A stretch of 64,000 bases of DNA from Marinosulfonomonas sp. (GTDB lineage: Bacteria > Pseudomonadota > Alphaproteobacteria > Rhodobacterales > Rhodobacteraceae). The first letter of the stretch is position 1; every line of letters begins with the position of its first letter. The stretch spans positions 1 through 64,000 of the forward strand of contig JALSRG010000124.1 in the NCBI GenBank assembly GCA_026984915.1. The letters run 5' to 3'. The notes under the pieces were generated by a model that searched no databases, was not told the DNA's origin, and was given only the letters and a program-made list of their open reading frames with translations. The translations under genes were made by a program, and so were the position numbers. Of the stretch, positions 1-8,011 are shown piece by piece.

Positions 1-1
1 T

Positions 2-127
2 GTGGTTCTCACCGGGCGCAATGCCAAGCCGGACCTGATCGAAATCGCCGATCTGGTCACGGAAATGGAGCTGGTCAAACACCCGTTCCGCTCAGGTATC
101 AAGGCGCAGATCGGGGTGGAATACTAG
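2..127 (+). CDS. cobO: Cob(I)yrinic acid a,c-diamide adenosyltransferase, C-terminal end (partial)
   Basis: Only the last 41 codons and the TAG stop are inside the window; the gene begins upstream. The visible peptide reads [10 protein letters not shown], then an IADLVTEM block, then [17 protein letters not shown]. This is the characteristic C-terminus of the CobO/BtuR family (TGR...ADLVTEM...KHPF...Gi.AQ.GiE). The family transfers the adenosyl group of ATP to the cobalt of corrinoids during cobalamin synthesis or salvage. Because only the tail is visible, the N-terminal P-loop cannot be checked and neighbouring cob genes are out of view. The family call is strong despite the short length. 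Confidence 0.85.
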   Translation: MVLTGRNAKPDLIEIADLVTEMELVKHPFRSGIKAQIGVEY

Positions 128-142
128 GCGCAGGATGATTGG

Positions 143-1558
143 CTAGGGCATCTCCTCAATTGGCGGCCGGGCGTCCTCAGGCAAAGGGCAGATATATCCC
201 TCATCCCCTTGCCGGTCTTTCAAATCCGCCCTGGCCCGCGCTATCAGCCCCTTGTCCAGAAACGCGTCGACACCTGTTGCGGCCATCACCTTGGCCGCAT
301 GGATCATGCCTTTGATCGCGGGGGCACCTTTGCCCTGGGCCACCATCTGCCAGGAATGGAACGGCGTGCCGATGGCATAGTTCGCGCCCCACAATTGCAC
401 CGTCGGCACAACCCAGCTGACATCCCCGACATCGGTTGAACCGGGCAGATCGATTGGCGGAATTTCGGATGGCACCAGGAAATCCCCCAGAAATCTGTCT
501 TTCACAGGCGGCATTCCGGCCAGCGCAAAAGTGCCGGTGATGTCGTCAGCCGTCATTGTGGCCTGCATTTTGGCGGCGTAATCGTGATCAGCGGCGCTGA
601 AATCGGGAGGCCCCAATGCCTCAAGGTTTTTCTGCATGGCGTCGCATAACGGCCCGTTTGGCACCAGTTCCGATGCAACCGTAATCAACGCGCCGTCAAC
701 GTCTGTTTCACTCATCAGCGCCGCGCCTTGGGCAATCTTTTCCACCCGTTTGATCAGTTTCATCATTTCCCGCGCTGTCGGTTCGCGCACCACATAGCGC
801 ACTTTGGCATGGGCTTGCACCACGTTCGGGGCGGTGCCGCCGGCATCCAGATAGGCATAGTGTACCCGCGCCAGATCCGACATATGCTCACGCATGTAGT
901 TCACGCCAACGCTCATCATTTCCACCCCGTCAAGGGCCGAGCGCCCCAGATGCGGGCTGGCTGCGGCATGGCTGGCACGGCCGGTAAAGGTGAAATCCAG
1001 ACGCCCCGCCGCCAAGGAGGATCCGCGCATCACCTGGGCAATGGCCCCGGGGTGCCATGTTATGGCGATATCGACATCGTCAAAGACACCGTCGCGCACC
1101 ATAAAGGTTTTCGCCGAGCCGCCCTCTTCTGCCGGGCAGCCGATATAACGCACGCGACCTTTGGTGCCTGTTGCTGCCAACCAGTCACGCACCGCAATCG
1201 CTGCCAGCATCGCACCCGCGCCCAGCATGTTATGCCCGCAGCCATGGCCATTCGCCCCCTCTTCTATCGGGCAGGGTTCGGCCACATCCGCCTGCTGCGA
1301 CAAACCGGAAAGGGCATCATATTCTCCCAAAAAGGCAATCACCGGCCCACCCTCGCCCGCTTCGCCCATCACAGCGGTTGGAATACCGGCAAGGTTCTCG
1401 GTGATCCTGAACCCCTGATGCTTCAACTCGGCGATATGCTCGGCCACCGATGCCGTTTCCTGATAACAGGTTTCCGGCATCCCCCACACCCGGTCCGCCA
1501 ATGCGTGCAAGCGATCCCGGGATTTTTCGACATGGGGCCAGGCGGGATGTTGATTCAT
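143..1558 (-). CDS. M20-family metallohydrolase (AbgB-like amidohydrolase)
   Basis: 471 residues, close to the 450-480 usual for AbgB-like M20D amidohydrolases, which cleave amide-linked amino acid conjugates such as p-aminobenzoyl-glutamate or indoleacetyl-aspartate. Visible metal-site motifs are GEYDALSG near residue 78, GHGCGHNMLGAG near 105 and PAEEGGSAK near 143. A dimerisation (lid) domain follows, containing GRASHAAASPHLGRSALDG, and a C-terminal GSTDVGDVSW supplies the last ligand region. No signal peptide is seen, so it is probably cytoplasmic. The ATG lies 14 nt downstream of the TPP-enzyme stop, behind an AAGGA ribosome site, so the two genes form an operon. The substrate is unknown; the partner hints at catabolism of an amino-acid conjugate, which is inference only. 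Confidence 0.85.
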   Translation of the reverse strand: MNQHPAWPHVEKSRDRLHALADRVWGMPETCYQETASVAEHIAELKHQGFRITENLAGIPTAVMGEAGEGGPVIAFLGEYDALSGLSQQADVAEPCPIEEGANGHGCGHNMLGAGAMLAAIAVRDWLAATGTKGRVRYIGCPAEEGGSAKTFMVRDGVFDDVDIAITWHPGAIAQVMRGSSLAAGRLDFTFTGRASHAAASPHLGRSALDGVEMMSVGVNYMREHMSDLARVHYAYLDAGGTAPNVVQAHAKVRYVVREPTAREMMKLIKRVEKIAQGAALMSETDVDGALITVASELVPNGPLCDAMQKNLEALGPPDFSAADHDYAAKMQATMTADDITGTFALAGMPPVKDRFLGDFLVPSEIPPIDLPGSTDVGDVSWVVPTVQLWGANYAIGTPFHSWQMVAQGKGAPAIKGMIHAAKVMAATGVDAFLDKGLIARARADLKDRQGDEGYICPLPEDARPPIEEMP

Positions 1559-1572
1559 CTTGTTTTTCCTTT

Positions 1573-3225
1573 TCAGGTCATGGCTTGGCTGTTTCGCGCC
1601 TCACTCAGCGTCATCGCCGGTGACAAGGCCTCACTATCCAGGCGCAATTCGATCACCGCCACGGTTTGTGCGGCCTGCGCCCGCGCAAAGGCCGCCGGAA
1701 AATCCGCGCTGTCCTCAACCCGTTCGCCATGCCCGCCATAGGCCCGCGCCAGCGCCACAAAATCCGGGTTCGCCAGATCGGTGCCCGAAACCCGCCCCGG
1801 ATAACGCTTTTCCTGATGCATGCGGATGGTGCCATAGCGGCCGTTGTTGGCGACAATCACAATCGGTTTTGCGCCGTGTTGGCTGGCGGTTGAAAGCTCG
1901 TTCAGTGTCATCTGGAAATCCCCATCACCGGCCAGGCAGACCACCACGCGATCGGGCTGCGCAAGGCTTGCCGCAATCGCGGCGGGAAAGCCATAGCCCA
2001 TGCTGCCCGAGGTGGGGGCAAGCTGGGTGCCGTATTGTTTGTACACGAAATACCGGTGCAGCCAGGCACCGTAATTGCCCGCGCCATTGGTCAGGATCGC
2101 ATCCTCGGGCAGATTGTCGGACAGCCAGCGCACCACGGCCTCCAGCTTCACCGCGCCGGGGCTTTGCTGCGGCGTCAGCCAGGCCTCGTAATCGGCCCGT
2201 GCGGCGGTGCGCCATTCGTGCCATGTGCTTATCACGGGGGGAATTTCGCACAGCGCGGCAAGGGCGCTTTCGGGGGTGGCCACCGCCGCCAGGGCCGGGT
2301 GATAAACGCTGCCCGGCTCATCCGGATCAGGGTGGATGTGCAGGATCGTTGCATGCGGTGCGGCCGGATCGACCAGCGCATAGCCGCGCGTGGCGATATC
2401 CCCCAGCCGCGCGCCGATCACCAGCAGGCAATCCGCGGCGCGCATCCGTTCGGCCAGCGCCGGGTTCATCCCCACATTCAGATCCCCCGCATAGCAAAGG
2501 CTGCGGTTGTCGATGTAATCCTGACGGCGGAAATCGACCGCAACCGGCAGGTCGTTTCTTTCGGCAAAGCGCTGCAAATCCGCAGCGGCCGCAGCTGACC
2601 AGCGGCCACCCGCCACGATCAGCGGCCGCTCGGCTCCGGCAATCCGCGCCATGATACTGCCGGCCCTGGCAAGGCTCAGTTCGGCTTCCGCAGGCTGTGC
2701 GCGGCCTGTGTCGGGGGTTTCAGCCACAGCACTCAGCATGTCCTCGGGCAGGGCCAGCACCACCGGGCCGGGCCGTCCGGCCTGGGCCAGATGAAAGGCC
2801 CGGCTGATGTATTCGGGCAGGCGGGCGGTATCATCAACCTCGGCCACCCATTTTGCCAGCGGGGCAAAGAAGGCCCGGTAGTCCACCTCCTGAAAGGCAC
2901 CACGGTCCCTGTGACCGCGCGCGATCTGCCCCACGAACAACACCATCGGTGTGCCGTCCTGCATCGCCACATGGATGCCGCTTGACGCGTTGGTGGCGCC
3001 GGGGCCGCGGGTCACGAAACAGACGCCGGGGCGCCCTGTCAGCTTGCCCGTGGCCTCGGCCATCATCGCCGCTCCGCCCTCGTGGCGGCAGACGATGTTT
3101 TCAATGCCACTGCCATGCAGCCCGTCAAGCACCGCCAGAAAGCTCTCGCCCGGCACCGAGAAAACCCGCGTCACGCCCTGAAGCGCCAGTTGATCCACCA
3201 GAATTTGTCCGCCGTGCCGTGCCAT
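1573..3225 (-). CDS. Thiamine-pyrophosphate enzyme, acetolactate synthase large-subunit type
   Basis: 550 residues with the three-domain TPP-enzyme layout. The N-terminal PYR domain has VFSVPGESFLAVLDGL and RHEGGAAMMAEATGKL, the Glu that activates the cofactor. A central domain follows, and the C-terminal PP domain has the GDGDFQMTLNEL...VANNGRYGTIRMHQ metal/TPP motif. The family includes acetolactate synthase, glyoxylate carboligase, oxalyl-CoA decarboxylase and others. No small regulatory subunit gene (ilvH/ilvN type) lies beside it, so a catabolic paralogue is more likely than biosynthetic IlvB. It is the first gene of an operon with the M20 hydrolase. The ATG follows AGAGGAT. The exact reaction cannot be read from sequence. 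Confidence 0.85.
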   Translation of the reverse strand: MARHGGQILVDQLALQGVTRVFSVPGESFLAVLDGLHGSGIENIVCRHEGGAAMMAEATGKLTGRPGVCFVTRGPGATNASSGIHVAMQDGTPMVLFVGQIARGHRDRGAFQEVDYRAFFAPLAKWVAEVDDTARLPEYISRAFHLAQAGRPGPVVLALPEDMLSAVAETPDTGRAQPAEAELSLARAGSIMARIAGAERPLIVAGGRWSAAAAADLQRFAERNDLPVAVDFRRQDYIDNRSLCYAGDLNVGMNPALAERMRAADCLLVIGARLGDIATRGYALVDPAAPHATILHIHPDPDEPGSVYHPALAAVATPESALAALCEIPPVISTWHEWRTAARADYEAWLTPQQSPGAVKLEAVVRWLSDNLPEDAILTNGAGNYGAWLHRYFVYKQYGTQLAPTSGSMGYGFPAAIAASLAQPDRVVVCLAGDGDFQMTLNELSTASQHGAKPIVIVANNGRYGTIRMHQEKRYPGRVSGTDLANPDFVALARAYGGHGERVEDSADFPAAFARAQAAQTVAVIELRLDSEALSPAMTLSEARNSQAMT

Positions 3226-3241
3226 GGGTTATCCTCTGGTC

Positions 3242-3257
3242 TGCGCGAATCCGCGCA
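3242..3257. promoter_or_regulatory. Inverted repeat in a divergent intergenic region
   Basis: TGCGCG-AATC-CGCGCA, perfect 6-bp arms with a 4-nt spacer, lies between the divergent TPP-enzyme gene (start 3225) and the FMN reductase gene (start 3333). It is placed where an operator or 5'-leader hairpin for the TPP operon would sit. No regulator gene is adjacent, so this is only a candidate site. Confidence 0.3.
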
Positions 3258-3332
3258 TATTGCTCTGCATGAATATACACTTGCGCTTCGATTAATGGCT
3301 TTCCACTCTATGAGCAACAGAAAGGAAACCGC

Positions 3333-3881
3333 ATGTCAGATTATAAACTTCTGGGGATAAGTGGAGCGCTGCGCCGCGACTCCCTTAACCGCAAGCTTAT
3401 CCGTGAGGCCGCGCGCCTGTTTGGCACCGATGATTTTACCGAGGCCGACCTGTCGCTGCCTCTCTATGACGGAGATGTGGAAATGCGTGATGGCATTCCG
3501 CCTGCGGTGCAACGTCTCGCCGATCAGATCAGTGCGGCCGATGCGGTGCTGATCTCGACCCCCGAATACAACGGATCATTGTCTGGCGTGCTGAAGAACG
3601 CGCTCGATTGGGTCAGCCGAACAGATGGCACGCCCTGGCAGGACAAACCGGTGGCGATCCTGTCCGCGGCCGCCGGCAGGGCTGGCGGAACAAAGGCCCA
3701 GTCAAGCCTGCGCCTGTGCCTCACGCCGTTTCGCCCTCACCTGCTGACCGGGCCCGAGGTCGCCGTTGCCTCGGCCGGGGATGCGTTTGACAAGCAGGGG
3801 CGGCTCTCGGACCGTTATGCGAAATCCGTGGCAGAGCTGATGCAGGCCCTGCGTCGGGCGGTTGATCTTCAGCGGCAATAA
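3333..3881 (+). CDS. NADPH-dependent FMN reductase family protein
   Basis: 182 residues, the usual size for the flavodoxin-like NADPH-dependent FMN/quinone/chromate reductases (ChrR/YieF group). The N-terminus carries the phosphate-binding loop SGALRRDSLNRKL (residues about 8-20). The hallmark flavin-binding segment STPEYNGSLSGVLKNALDW follows at about 70-88. A G-rich stretch AAAGRAGGTKAQ precedes the third flavin-contact loop. These proteins reduce quinones, chromate or azo compounds with NAD(P)H and protect against oxidative stress. The ATG is preceded by AAAGGAAA. The gene is monocistronic, divergent from the TPP operon and convergent with the VOC gene. The natural substrate cannot be decided from sequence. 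Confidence 0.85.
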   Translation: MSDYKLLGISGALRRDSLNRKLIREAARLFGTDDFTEADLSLPLYDGDVEMRDGIPPAVQRLADQISAADAVLISTPEYNGSLSGVLKNALDWVSRTDGTPWQDKPVAILSAAAGRAGGTKAQSSLRLCLTPFRPHLLTGPEVAVASAGDAFDKQGRLSDRYAKSVAELMQALRRAVDLQRQ

Positions 3882-3958
3882 TGGGCCAGGCAGGAAAATC
3901 CGGTACGCCAGAAACAGGGATGATCCCACCAGTGGTGCAGGATTAATGGGGCCTGACC

Positions 3959-4357
3959 CTAAACACGGTTCGCGATTTCCAGCAGGTTGCCATCAGGGTC
4001 GCGGATATAGATTGACAGGATCGGTCCGGTGGCACCTGTGCGCCTGACAGGCCCTTCCTCAATGGCGATGTTCTGGGTAGACAGATGCGCCTGCCAGTCA
4101 TCCAGAGAGGTTTCTGAAAGAAAGCACAGATCGGCCGAACCAGCGGTGGGCTGCGCGGCCTTTGGTGAAAACTCCCGCCCGGCCTGATGCAGGTTGATCT
4201 TCTGCCCGCCGAATTTCAGCGCCTTGCGGGCCGAGCCGTCTGCGGGCCGGAATACCTCGGTTGTAAATCCCAGAATACGCTCGTAAAACTCGGCCGTGGC
4301 CTCCGGGTCGCGCACGGTAAGCACCAGATGATCCAGCGATGAAACAAACGGAGGCAT
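3959..4357 (-). CDS. VOC-family (glyoxalase/bleomycin-resistance fold) protein
   Basis: 132 residues from the chosen ATG at 4357, which sits right behind AGGAAGAG. An in-frame upstream ATG at 4402 would add 15 residues unlike the family and run into the divergent gene. The N-terminus SSLDHLVLTVRDPEATAEFYERILGF and C-terminus YIRDPDGNLLEIANRV are the two beta-alpha-beta-beta-beta modules of the vicinal oxygen chelate fold. His in LDHLVL and Glu in LLEI are the likely metal ligands. Related proteins include glyoxalase I, extradiol dioxygenases and fosfomycin or virulence-associated proteins, so no specific reaction is assigned. It is transcribed away from the dehydratase gene, with only 39 bp between starts. 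Confidence 0.8.
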   Translation of the reverse strand: MPPFVSSLDHLVLTVRDPEATAEFYERILGFTTEVFRPADGSARKALKFGGQKINLHQAGREFSPKAAQPTAGSADLCFLSETSLDDWQAHLSTQNIAIEEGPVRRTGATGPILSIYIRDPDGNLLEIANRV

Positions 4358-4396
4358 GGCTCTTCCTTTCAACGGGTCGCAAGCAGCCAGATCAGA

Positions 4397-5203
4397 ATGC
4401 ACGCATCAATCGGCAAAATGCAAATACTTGACGATTGCATGGATCCCGCCAGGGCCCAGGCGCTGCATGCGGTTCTTGGCCGCAAAGGTCCCGCGCCCGA
4501 GATTGGCGATCCCTTGCCGGCTTTCTGGCATCAGATCTATTTCTGGCAGGCTGTCCCGGCCGAACAACTTGGCCGTGACGGGCACATGAAAACCGGCGGC
4601 TTCATTCCCGACCTTGGATTGCCAAGGCGCATGTGGGCCGGGGGTGAGCTGGAGTTTTTTCAGCCATTGGTCACCGGGCGGCCCGCGCAAAAGCTGACAC
4701 GGATCGAAAAGATCGTTCCCAAACAGGGCCGCACCGGCCCGCTGGCCTTCGTGACTTTGTGCCACGAGATTTCCCAGTCCGATGCCCTATGTGTTCGTGA
4801 AAGGCAGGATCTGGTTTACCGGCAGGATCCTTCTGAAAATGCGCCACAGCCGGTTGTGCCACTCGCGCCACAGGGCGAAACCGTGCGAACAAGGCACCGG
4901 TTCGATGCAACAACGCTGTTTCGCTATTCGGCCCTGACCATGAATGGCCATCGTATCCACTATGACCCGGACTATTGTCGCGCGGTCGAGGGATACCCCG
5001 GCCTTGTGGTGCACGGGCCGCTGCTGGCGCAGGTCCTGATGCAGATGGCAGAAGAGCAAAACCGCCCGCTGGCCCGGTTCCGGTTTCGCGCGACCTCTCC
5101 GCTGTTTCACTTTGAGGCAGCAGACTTTTGCCAGAACGGCGCCGATTTCTGGGTTCGCGGGCCCGACGGCCGCCAATGCATGGAGGCAAAGGCGGCATGG
5201 TGA
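4397..5203 (+). CDS. Double hot-dog acyl-CoA dehydratase/hydratase (HTD2-like, MaoC-related)
   Basis: 268 residues. The N-terminal half has the FAS1-like dehydratase layout (DDCMDPARAQALHAVLGR near the start, then GDPLPAFWHQIYFW, then GGFIPDLGLPRRMWAGGE). The C-terminal hot-dog domain has FRYSALTMNGHRIHYD followed by YPGLVVHGPLLAQVLM, the catalytic Asn/His and hydratase loop. The family comprises fungal-type 3-hydroxyacyl-thioester dehydratase 2 and bacterial mesaconyl-C4-CoA or itaconyl-CoA hydratases, so it probably hydrates or dehydrates a CoA ester. The start at 4397 fits the family's N-terminal block. Internal ATGs at 4418 and 4439 are alternatives, because no strong ribosome site distinguishes them. 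The substrate is not assignable. Confidence 0.75.
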   Translation: MHASIGKMQILDDCMDPARAQALHAVLGRKGPAPEIGDPLPAFWHQIYFWQAVPAEQLGRDGHMKTGGFIPDLGLPRRMWAGGELEFFQPLVTGRPAQKLTRIEKIVPKQGRTGPLAFVTLCHEISQSDALCVRERQDLVYRQDPSENAPQPVVPLAPQGETVRTRHRFDATTLFRYSALTMNGHRIHYDPDYCRAVEGYPGLVVHGPLLAQVLMQMAEEQNRPLARFRFRATSPLFHFEAADFCQNGADFWVRGPDGRQCMEAKAAW

Positions 5204-5298
5204 TCAAAAATAAACCTTTGTTAACAATGGCTTAATCGTGCGCCCTTCCGGATTTTCAGGGGGAAAAGCGAGCCTTTTCAGGCGGATAGTGCTGAAAC

Positions 5299-5314
5299 GT
5301 TTCGCGCGCGAAAC
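5299..5314. other. Perfect 16-bp palindrome between convergent genes
   Basis: GTTTCGCGCGCGAAAC is self-complementary over all 16 bases. It lies in the 126-bp gap between the convergent dehydratase (ends 5203) and FAD-oxidase (ends 5330) genes. GAAAC recurs just outside it, giving TGAAAC/CGAAAC/TGAAAC in about 40 bp. As RNA it could form a 6-bp stem with a CGCG tetraloop, without a T-tract for the plus-strand gene. The function is unknown; the same gap also holds TTGTTAACAA (5218-5227). Confidence 0.5.
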
Positions 5315-5329
5315 ATGCATGAAACACTG

Positions 5330-6412
5330 TTATTGATCTTGCCCGGCAAGTTTGCCGAGGCTTGCCTCTACCCGAAATGCCTGCGGTATGGCATCCCTGT
5401 CCTCCAGCAACAGATCGGCCATGACTCCGGCCAGTTTCGGCACCATGCCAAAGCCGATCTTGAACCCCCCGTTCAGGATATAATGGCCAGGGCGTTCTGG
5501 CCAAGCTCCCATCATCGGCGCCCGCGTTGCCGCCCGCGGCCGGACGCCGGCCCAGCGTTCCAGCACCGGGGCATCGGCCAGCAGCGGCAGGGCCTTTTTC
5601 ACGCGCGCCAGCAATTCGTCCAGTTGCGCGTCGGTGCTGGCGGGGTCATCGAAATACCGTTCGCTGGTTGATCCGACCGCCACGGTCCCATCGGCATGCG
5701 GCACGATATGGACCCCCCCGGCATAAAGCTGCGGCAGGGTTCCGGCGTCATGGCCCAGCAACGCGGACTGCCCCTTGACGCCATTGCCCGCTTCAACGCC
5801 CTGATCCTGCGAAAGCGCCGCCAGCCCCTCATAACCCGTGGCCCAGACAATCCTGTGATTGTCACGGCTTTCCGGCGGGGTGCATTTGCCTTCAATGATG
5901 CGGCCACCAGAGGCGCGCAATGCACCGGCAAGACTGGCCAGCGCCATGCGCGGATGCATACGTGCGCTGAGTGTGTCCTGTATCAGATACCCGGTGCCGC
6001 TGGGCGGGGCCCAGGGCGCAAACTGTTCGCGCGCAACGACACGCCATTCTGCCTTGCCCTGCCAGAGCGATTGCGCATCAATGGTCCGCATTCTGGCCAG
6101 TTCCAACTGGTTTGGCGTATCGATCGGCAACAGGCGCCCGATCCGGCCATATCCGGCCGACAGGCCTGAAAGGCAGTCGACCTCTCGCCAGAAATCTTCG
6201 GCCATCAGCAGGCTTTCAAGCTGAAACTGCTTTTTCGGCTCCCAGCGTTCCGGGGTGTGGGGTGCAAGGGCGCCAACGATTCCGCCGCTGCTGCCGGCGC
6301 CGACATGGCGCTTTTCAATCACCTGAACCCTGGCGCCACGCCGCGCACATTCATAGGCGATGGCCAGCCCGAAAACACCCGCCCCCATTACAGTTATGTC
6401 AGCCATTGCCAA
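5330..6412 (-). CDS. FAD-dependent oxidoreductase, MnmC C-terminal-domain type
   Basis: 360 residues of a DadA/glycine-oxidase fold. The N-terminus has ITVMGAGVFGLAIAYECARRG (dinucleotide-binding GxGxxG) and RHVGAGSSGGIVGAL. The C-terminus has GVRPRAATRAPMMG and LNGGFKIGFGMVPKLA, the second FAD-contact region. It matches the oxidase half of MnmC, which removes the carboxymethyl group from cmnm5s2U34 in tRNA. The divergent neighbour, 55 bp away, encodes MnmD, the methyltransferase half. The TTG at 6412 has a well-spaced GAGGG ribosome site; an in-frame ATG lies two codons later (6406). The alternative is a generic amino-acid oxidase, but the MnmD neighbour makes the tRNA role plausible. Confidence 0.75.
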   Translation of the reverse strand: MAMADITVMGAGVFGLAIAYECARRGARVQVIEKRHVGAGSSGGIVGALAPHTPERWEPKKQFQLESLLMAEDFWREVDCLSGLSAGYGRIGRLLPIDTPNQLELARMRTIDAQSLWQGKAEWRVVAREQFAPWAPPSGTGYLIQDTLSARMHPRMALASLAGALRASGGRIIEGKCTPPESRDNHRIVWATGYEGLAALSQDQGVEAGNGVKGQSALLGHDAGTLPQLYAGGVHIVPHADGTVAVGSTSERYFDDPASTDAQLDELLARVKKALPLLADAPVLERWAGVRPRAATRAPMMGAWPERPGHYILNGGFKIGFGMVPKLAGVMADLLLEDRDAIPQAFRVEASLGKLAGQDQ

Positions 6413-6467
6413 ATGCCGCGCCCTCTTTCATTGTCCGCCTGTCAGGCTTTTACTAAGGCATCGCGCA

Positions 6468-7145
6468 ATGATCGACCAGACGACAAGACCGGATTGGAGA
6501 AATGGCCGCGTGCCTGTCTCGCCACGTTTTGACGATCCCTATTTCTCGCTTGAGAACGGCCTGGCGGAAACCGCGCATGTTTTTCTGGCAGGTAACGGCC
6601 TGCCCGGCCGTTTCGTGCAGGGGTTTCACATTGCGGAACTCGGTTTTGGCACCGGGCTGAACATGTTTGCCGCCCTGCGGGATTGGACACAGGGCGGCGT
6701 GGATGGTCCGCTGCGATTCACCAGCTTTGAGGCCTTCCCCCTGCAGGCGCAGGACATGGCACATGCCTTGCAGGCGTTTCCCGAACTGGCAGAGATCGCC
6801 GCACCGTTTCTACGGGCATGGGCACAGGGCGCGCGTCATTTTCGCGATGACAGGCTGATTGCGGAAATACATATTGGCGACGCTCGGAAAACCCTGCCGC
6901 GCTGGCAGGGAAAGGCGGATGCGTGGTTTCTGGATGGGTTTTCTCCGGCCAGAAACCCGGAATTGTGGGAACCTGCCCTGCTTGCCGAAATCGCCCGACA
7001 CACCCGACCGGGCGGAACAGCCGCCACATATACGGCCGCCGGGTTTGTGCGCCGCGGGTTGCAGGGCGCCGGGTTTCAGGTGGAACGCCGCACCGGATTC
7101 GGCCGCAAGCGGCATATGACGGTTGCGCGAATGGTGAAAACATGA
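6468..7145 (+). CDS. mnmD: tRNA 5-methylaminomethyl-2-thiouridine methyltransferase (MnmD)
   Basis: 225 residues, the stand-alone size of the MnmC N-terminal methyltransferase domain. It starts MIDQTTRPDWRNGRVPVSPRF and continues with DDPYFS and ENGLAETAHVFL, the family signature. The SAM site is HIAELGFGTGLNMFAAL (about 48-64), and the active-site region is ADAWFLDGFSPARNPELW (about 148-165). It methylates nm5s2U34 to mnm5s2U34 in wobble uridines of several tRNAs. The chosen ATG at 6468 gives the family N-terminus; the open frame extends further upstream but only through non-homologous residues. The stop overlaps the ATG of the DMT transporter gene (ATGA), suggesting translational coupling. 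Confidence 0.9.
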   Translation: MIDQTTRPDWRNGRVPVSPRFDDPYFSLENGLAETAHVFLAGNGLPGRFVQGFHIAELGFGTGLNMFAALRDWTQGGVDGPLRFTSFEAFPLQAQDMAHALQAFPELAEIAAPFLRAWAQGARHFRDDRLIAEIHIGDARKTLPRWQGKADAWFLDGFSPARNPELWEPALLAEIARHTRPGGTAATYTAAGFVRRGLQGAGFQVERRTGFGRKRHMTVARMVKT

Positions 7146-8011
7146 GCGAAAACAACACCCGCCTGGGCATTCTGCTGATGGTCGCTACCACCCTTGTTTT
7201 TGCCATGCAGGACGGAATCTCGCGCCACCTGGCCGGGCGCTACAATGTCTATATGGTGGTGATGATCCGCTACTGGTTTTTTGCCGCATTCGTTGTTGTT
7301 CTTGCCATTCAAAGGGGCGGGGGCCTGTCGCAAACCGCCGCAACGAGACAGCCGGTTCTTCAGGTGGTTCGCGGGGTGTTGCTGGTGGCGGAAATCTGCG
7401 TGACCGTAACAGCTTTTGTCCTGCTGGGGCTGGTGGAAACCCATGCGGTCTTTGCCTCATATCCCCTGCTGATAACCGCCCTCAGTGGTCCGGTTCTGGG
7501 CGAGCGGGTCGGCTGGAAAGGCTGGGTTTCGGTCGCCATCGGGTTTATCGGAGTGATCATCATATTGCAGCCCGGCACCCATGTGTTTTCCGTGACGGCC
7601 ATTGTCCCGCTTGTTGCGGCGTTCATGTTCGCGGTTTACGGGTTGCTCACCCGTTTCGCCGCGCGACAGGACAGGGCCGCTACAAACTTTTTCTGGACAG
7701 GCACCGTCGGGGCCGGGGGCATGACACTGGTTGGCATGTGGTTCTGGCAACCCATGACCGGGCCGGACTGGGGCTGGATGGCGGCGCTGAGTTTTCTGGG
7801 TGTGCTGGGGCATTGGCTGCTGATCAAATGTCTCGATGTGGCCGAAGCCAGCGCCGTGCAGCCCTTTGCCTATCTGCAACTTGTCTTTGTGGCGATCATT
7901 GGCGTCACGGTCTTTGGCGAAAGGCTGGCGCCCAATGTTGTGCTGGGGGCGGCGATTGTTGTCGGCGCCGGGCTGTTTGCCCTGAAACGATCGGACAAAG
8001 CCGTGCTTTAG
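7142..8011 (+). CDS. DMT-superfamily (EamA) transporter
   Basis: 289 residues made almost entirely of hydrophobic segments, consistent with ten transmembrane helices in two EamA repeats. The first begins LGILLMVATTLVFAMQDG. The second begins near PLVAAFMFAVYGLLTRFAA. Characteristic EamA ends are visible in PLLITALSGPVLGERVGW and QLVFVAIIGVTVFGERLA, each followed by a last helix. Proteins of this family export amino acids, nucleobases or other metabolites across the inner membrane. The ATG overlaps the mnmD stop. The TAG stop is the first triplet of the dispersed 15-mer at 8009-8023. The substrate is unknown. Confidence 0.85.
   Translation: MSENNTRLGILLMVATTLVFAMQDGISRHLAGRYNVYMVVMIRYWFFAAFVVVLAIQRGGGLSQTAATRQPVLQVVRGVLLVAEICVTVTAFVLLGLVETHAVFASYPLLITALSGPVLGERVGWKGWVSVAIGFIGVIIILQPGTHVFSVTAIVPLVAAFMFAVYGLLTRFAARQDRAATNFFWTGTVGAGGMTLVGMWFWQPMTGPDWGWMAALSFLGVLGHWLLIKCLDVAEASAVQPFAYLQLVFVAIIGVTVFGERLAPNVVLGAAIVVGAGLFALKRSDKAVL

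Noticed and set aside
728-2654. Long plus-strand open frames (337 and 364 codons) opposite the M20 and TPP genes
   Set aside because: They lie antisense to well-supported genes, have Arg/Pro/His-rich low-complexity peptides and no family similarity; GC-rich DNA gives such shadow frames.
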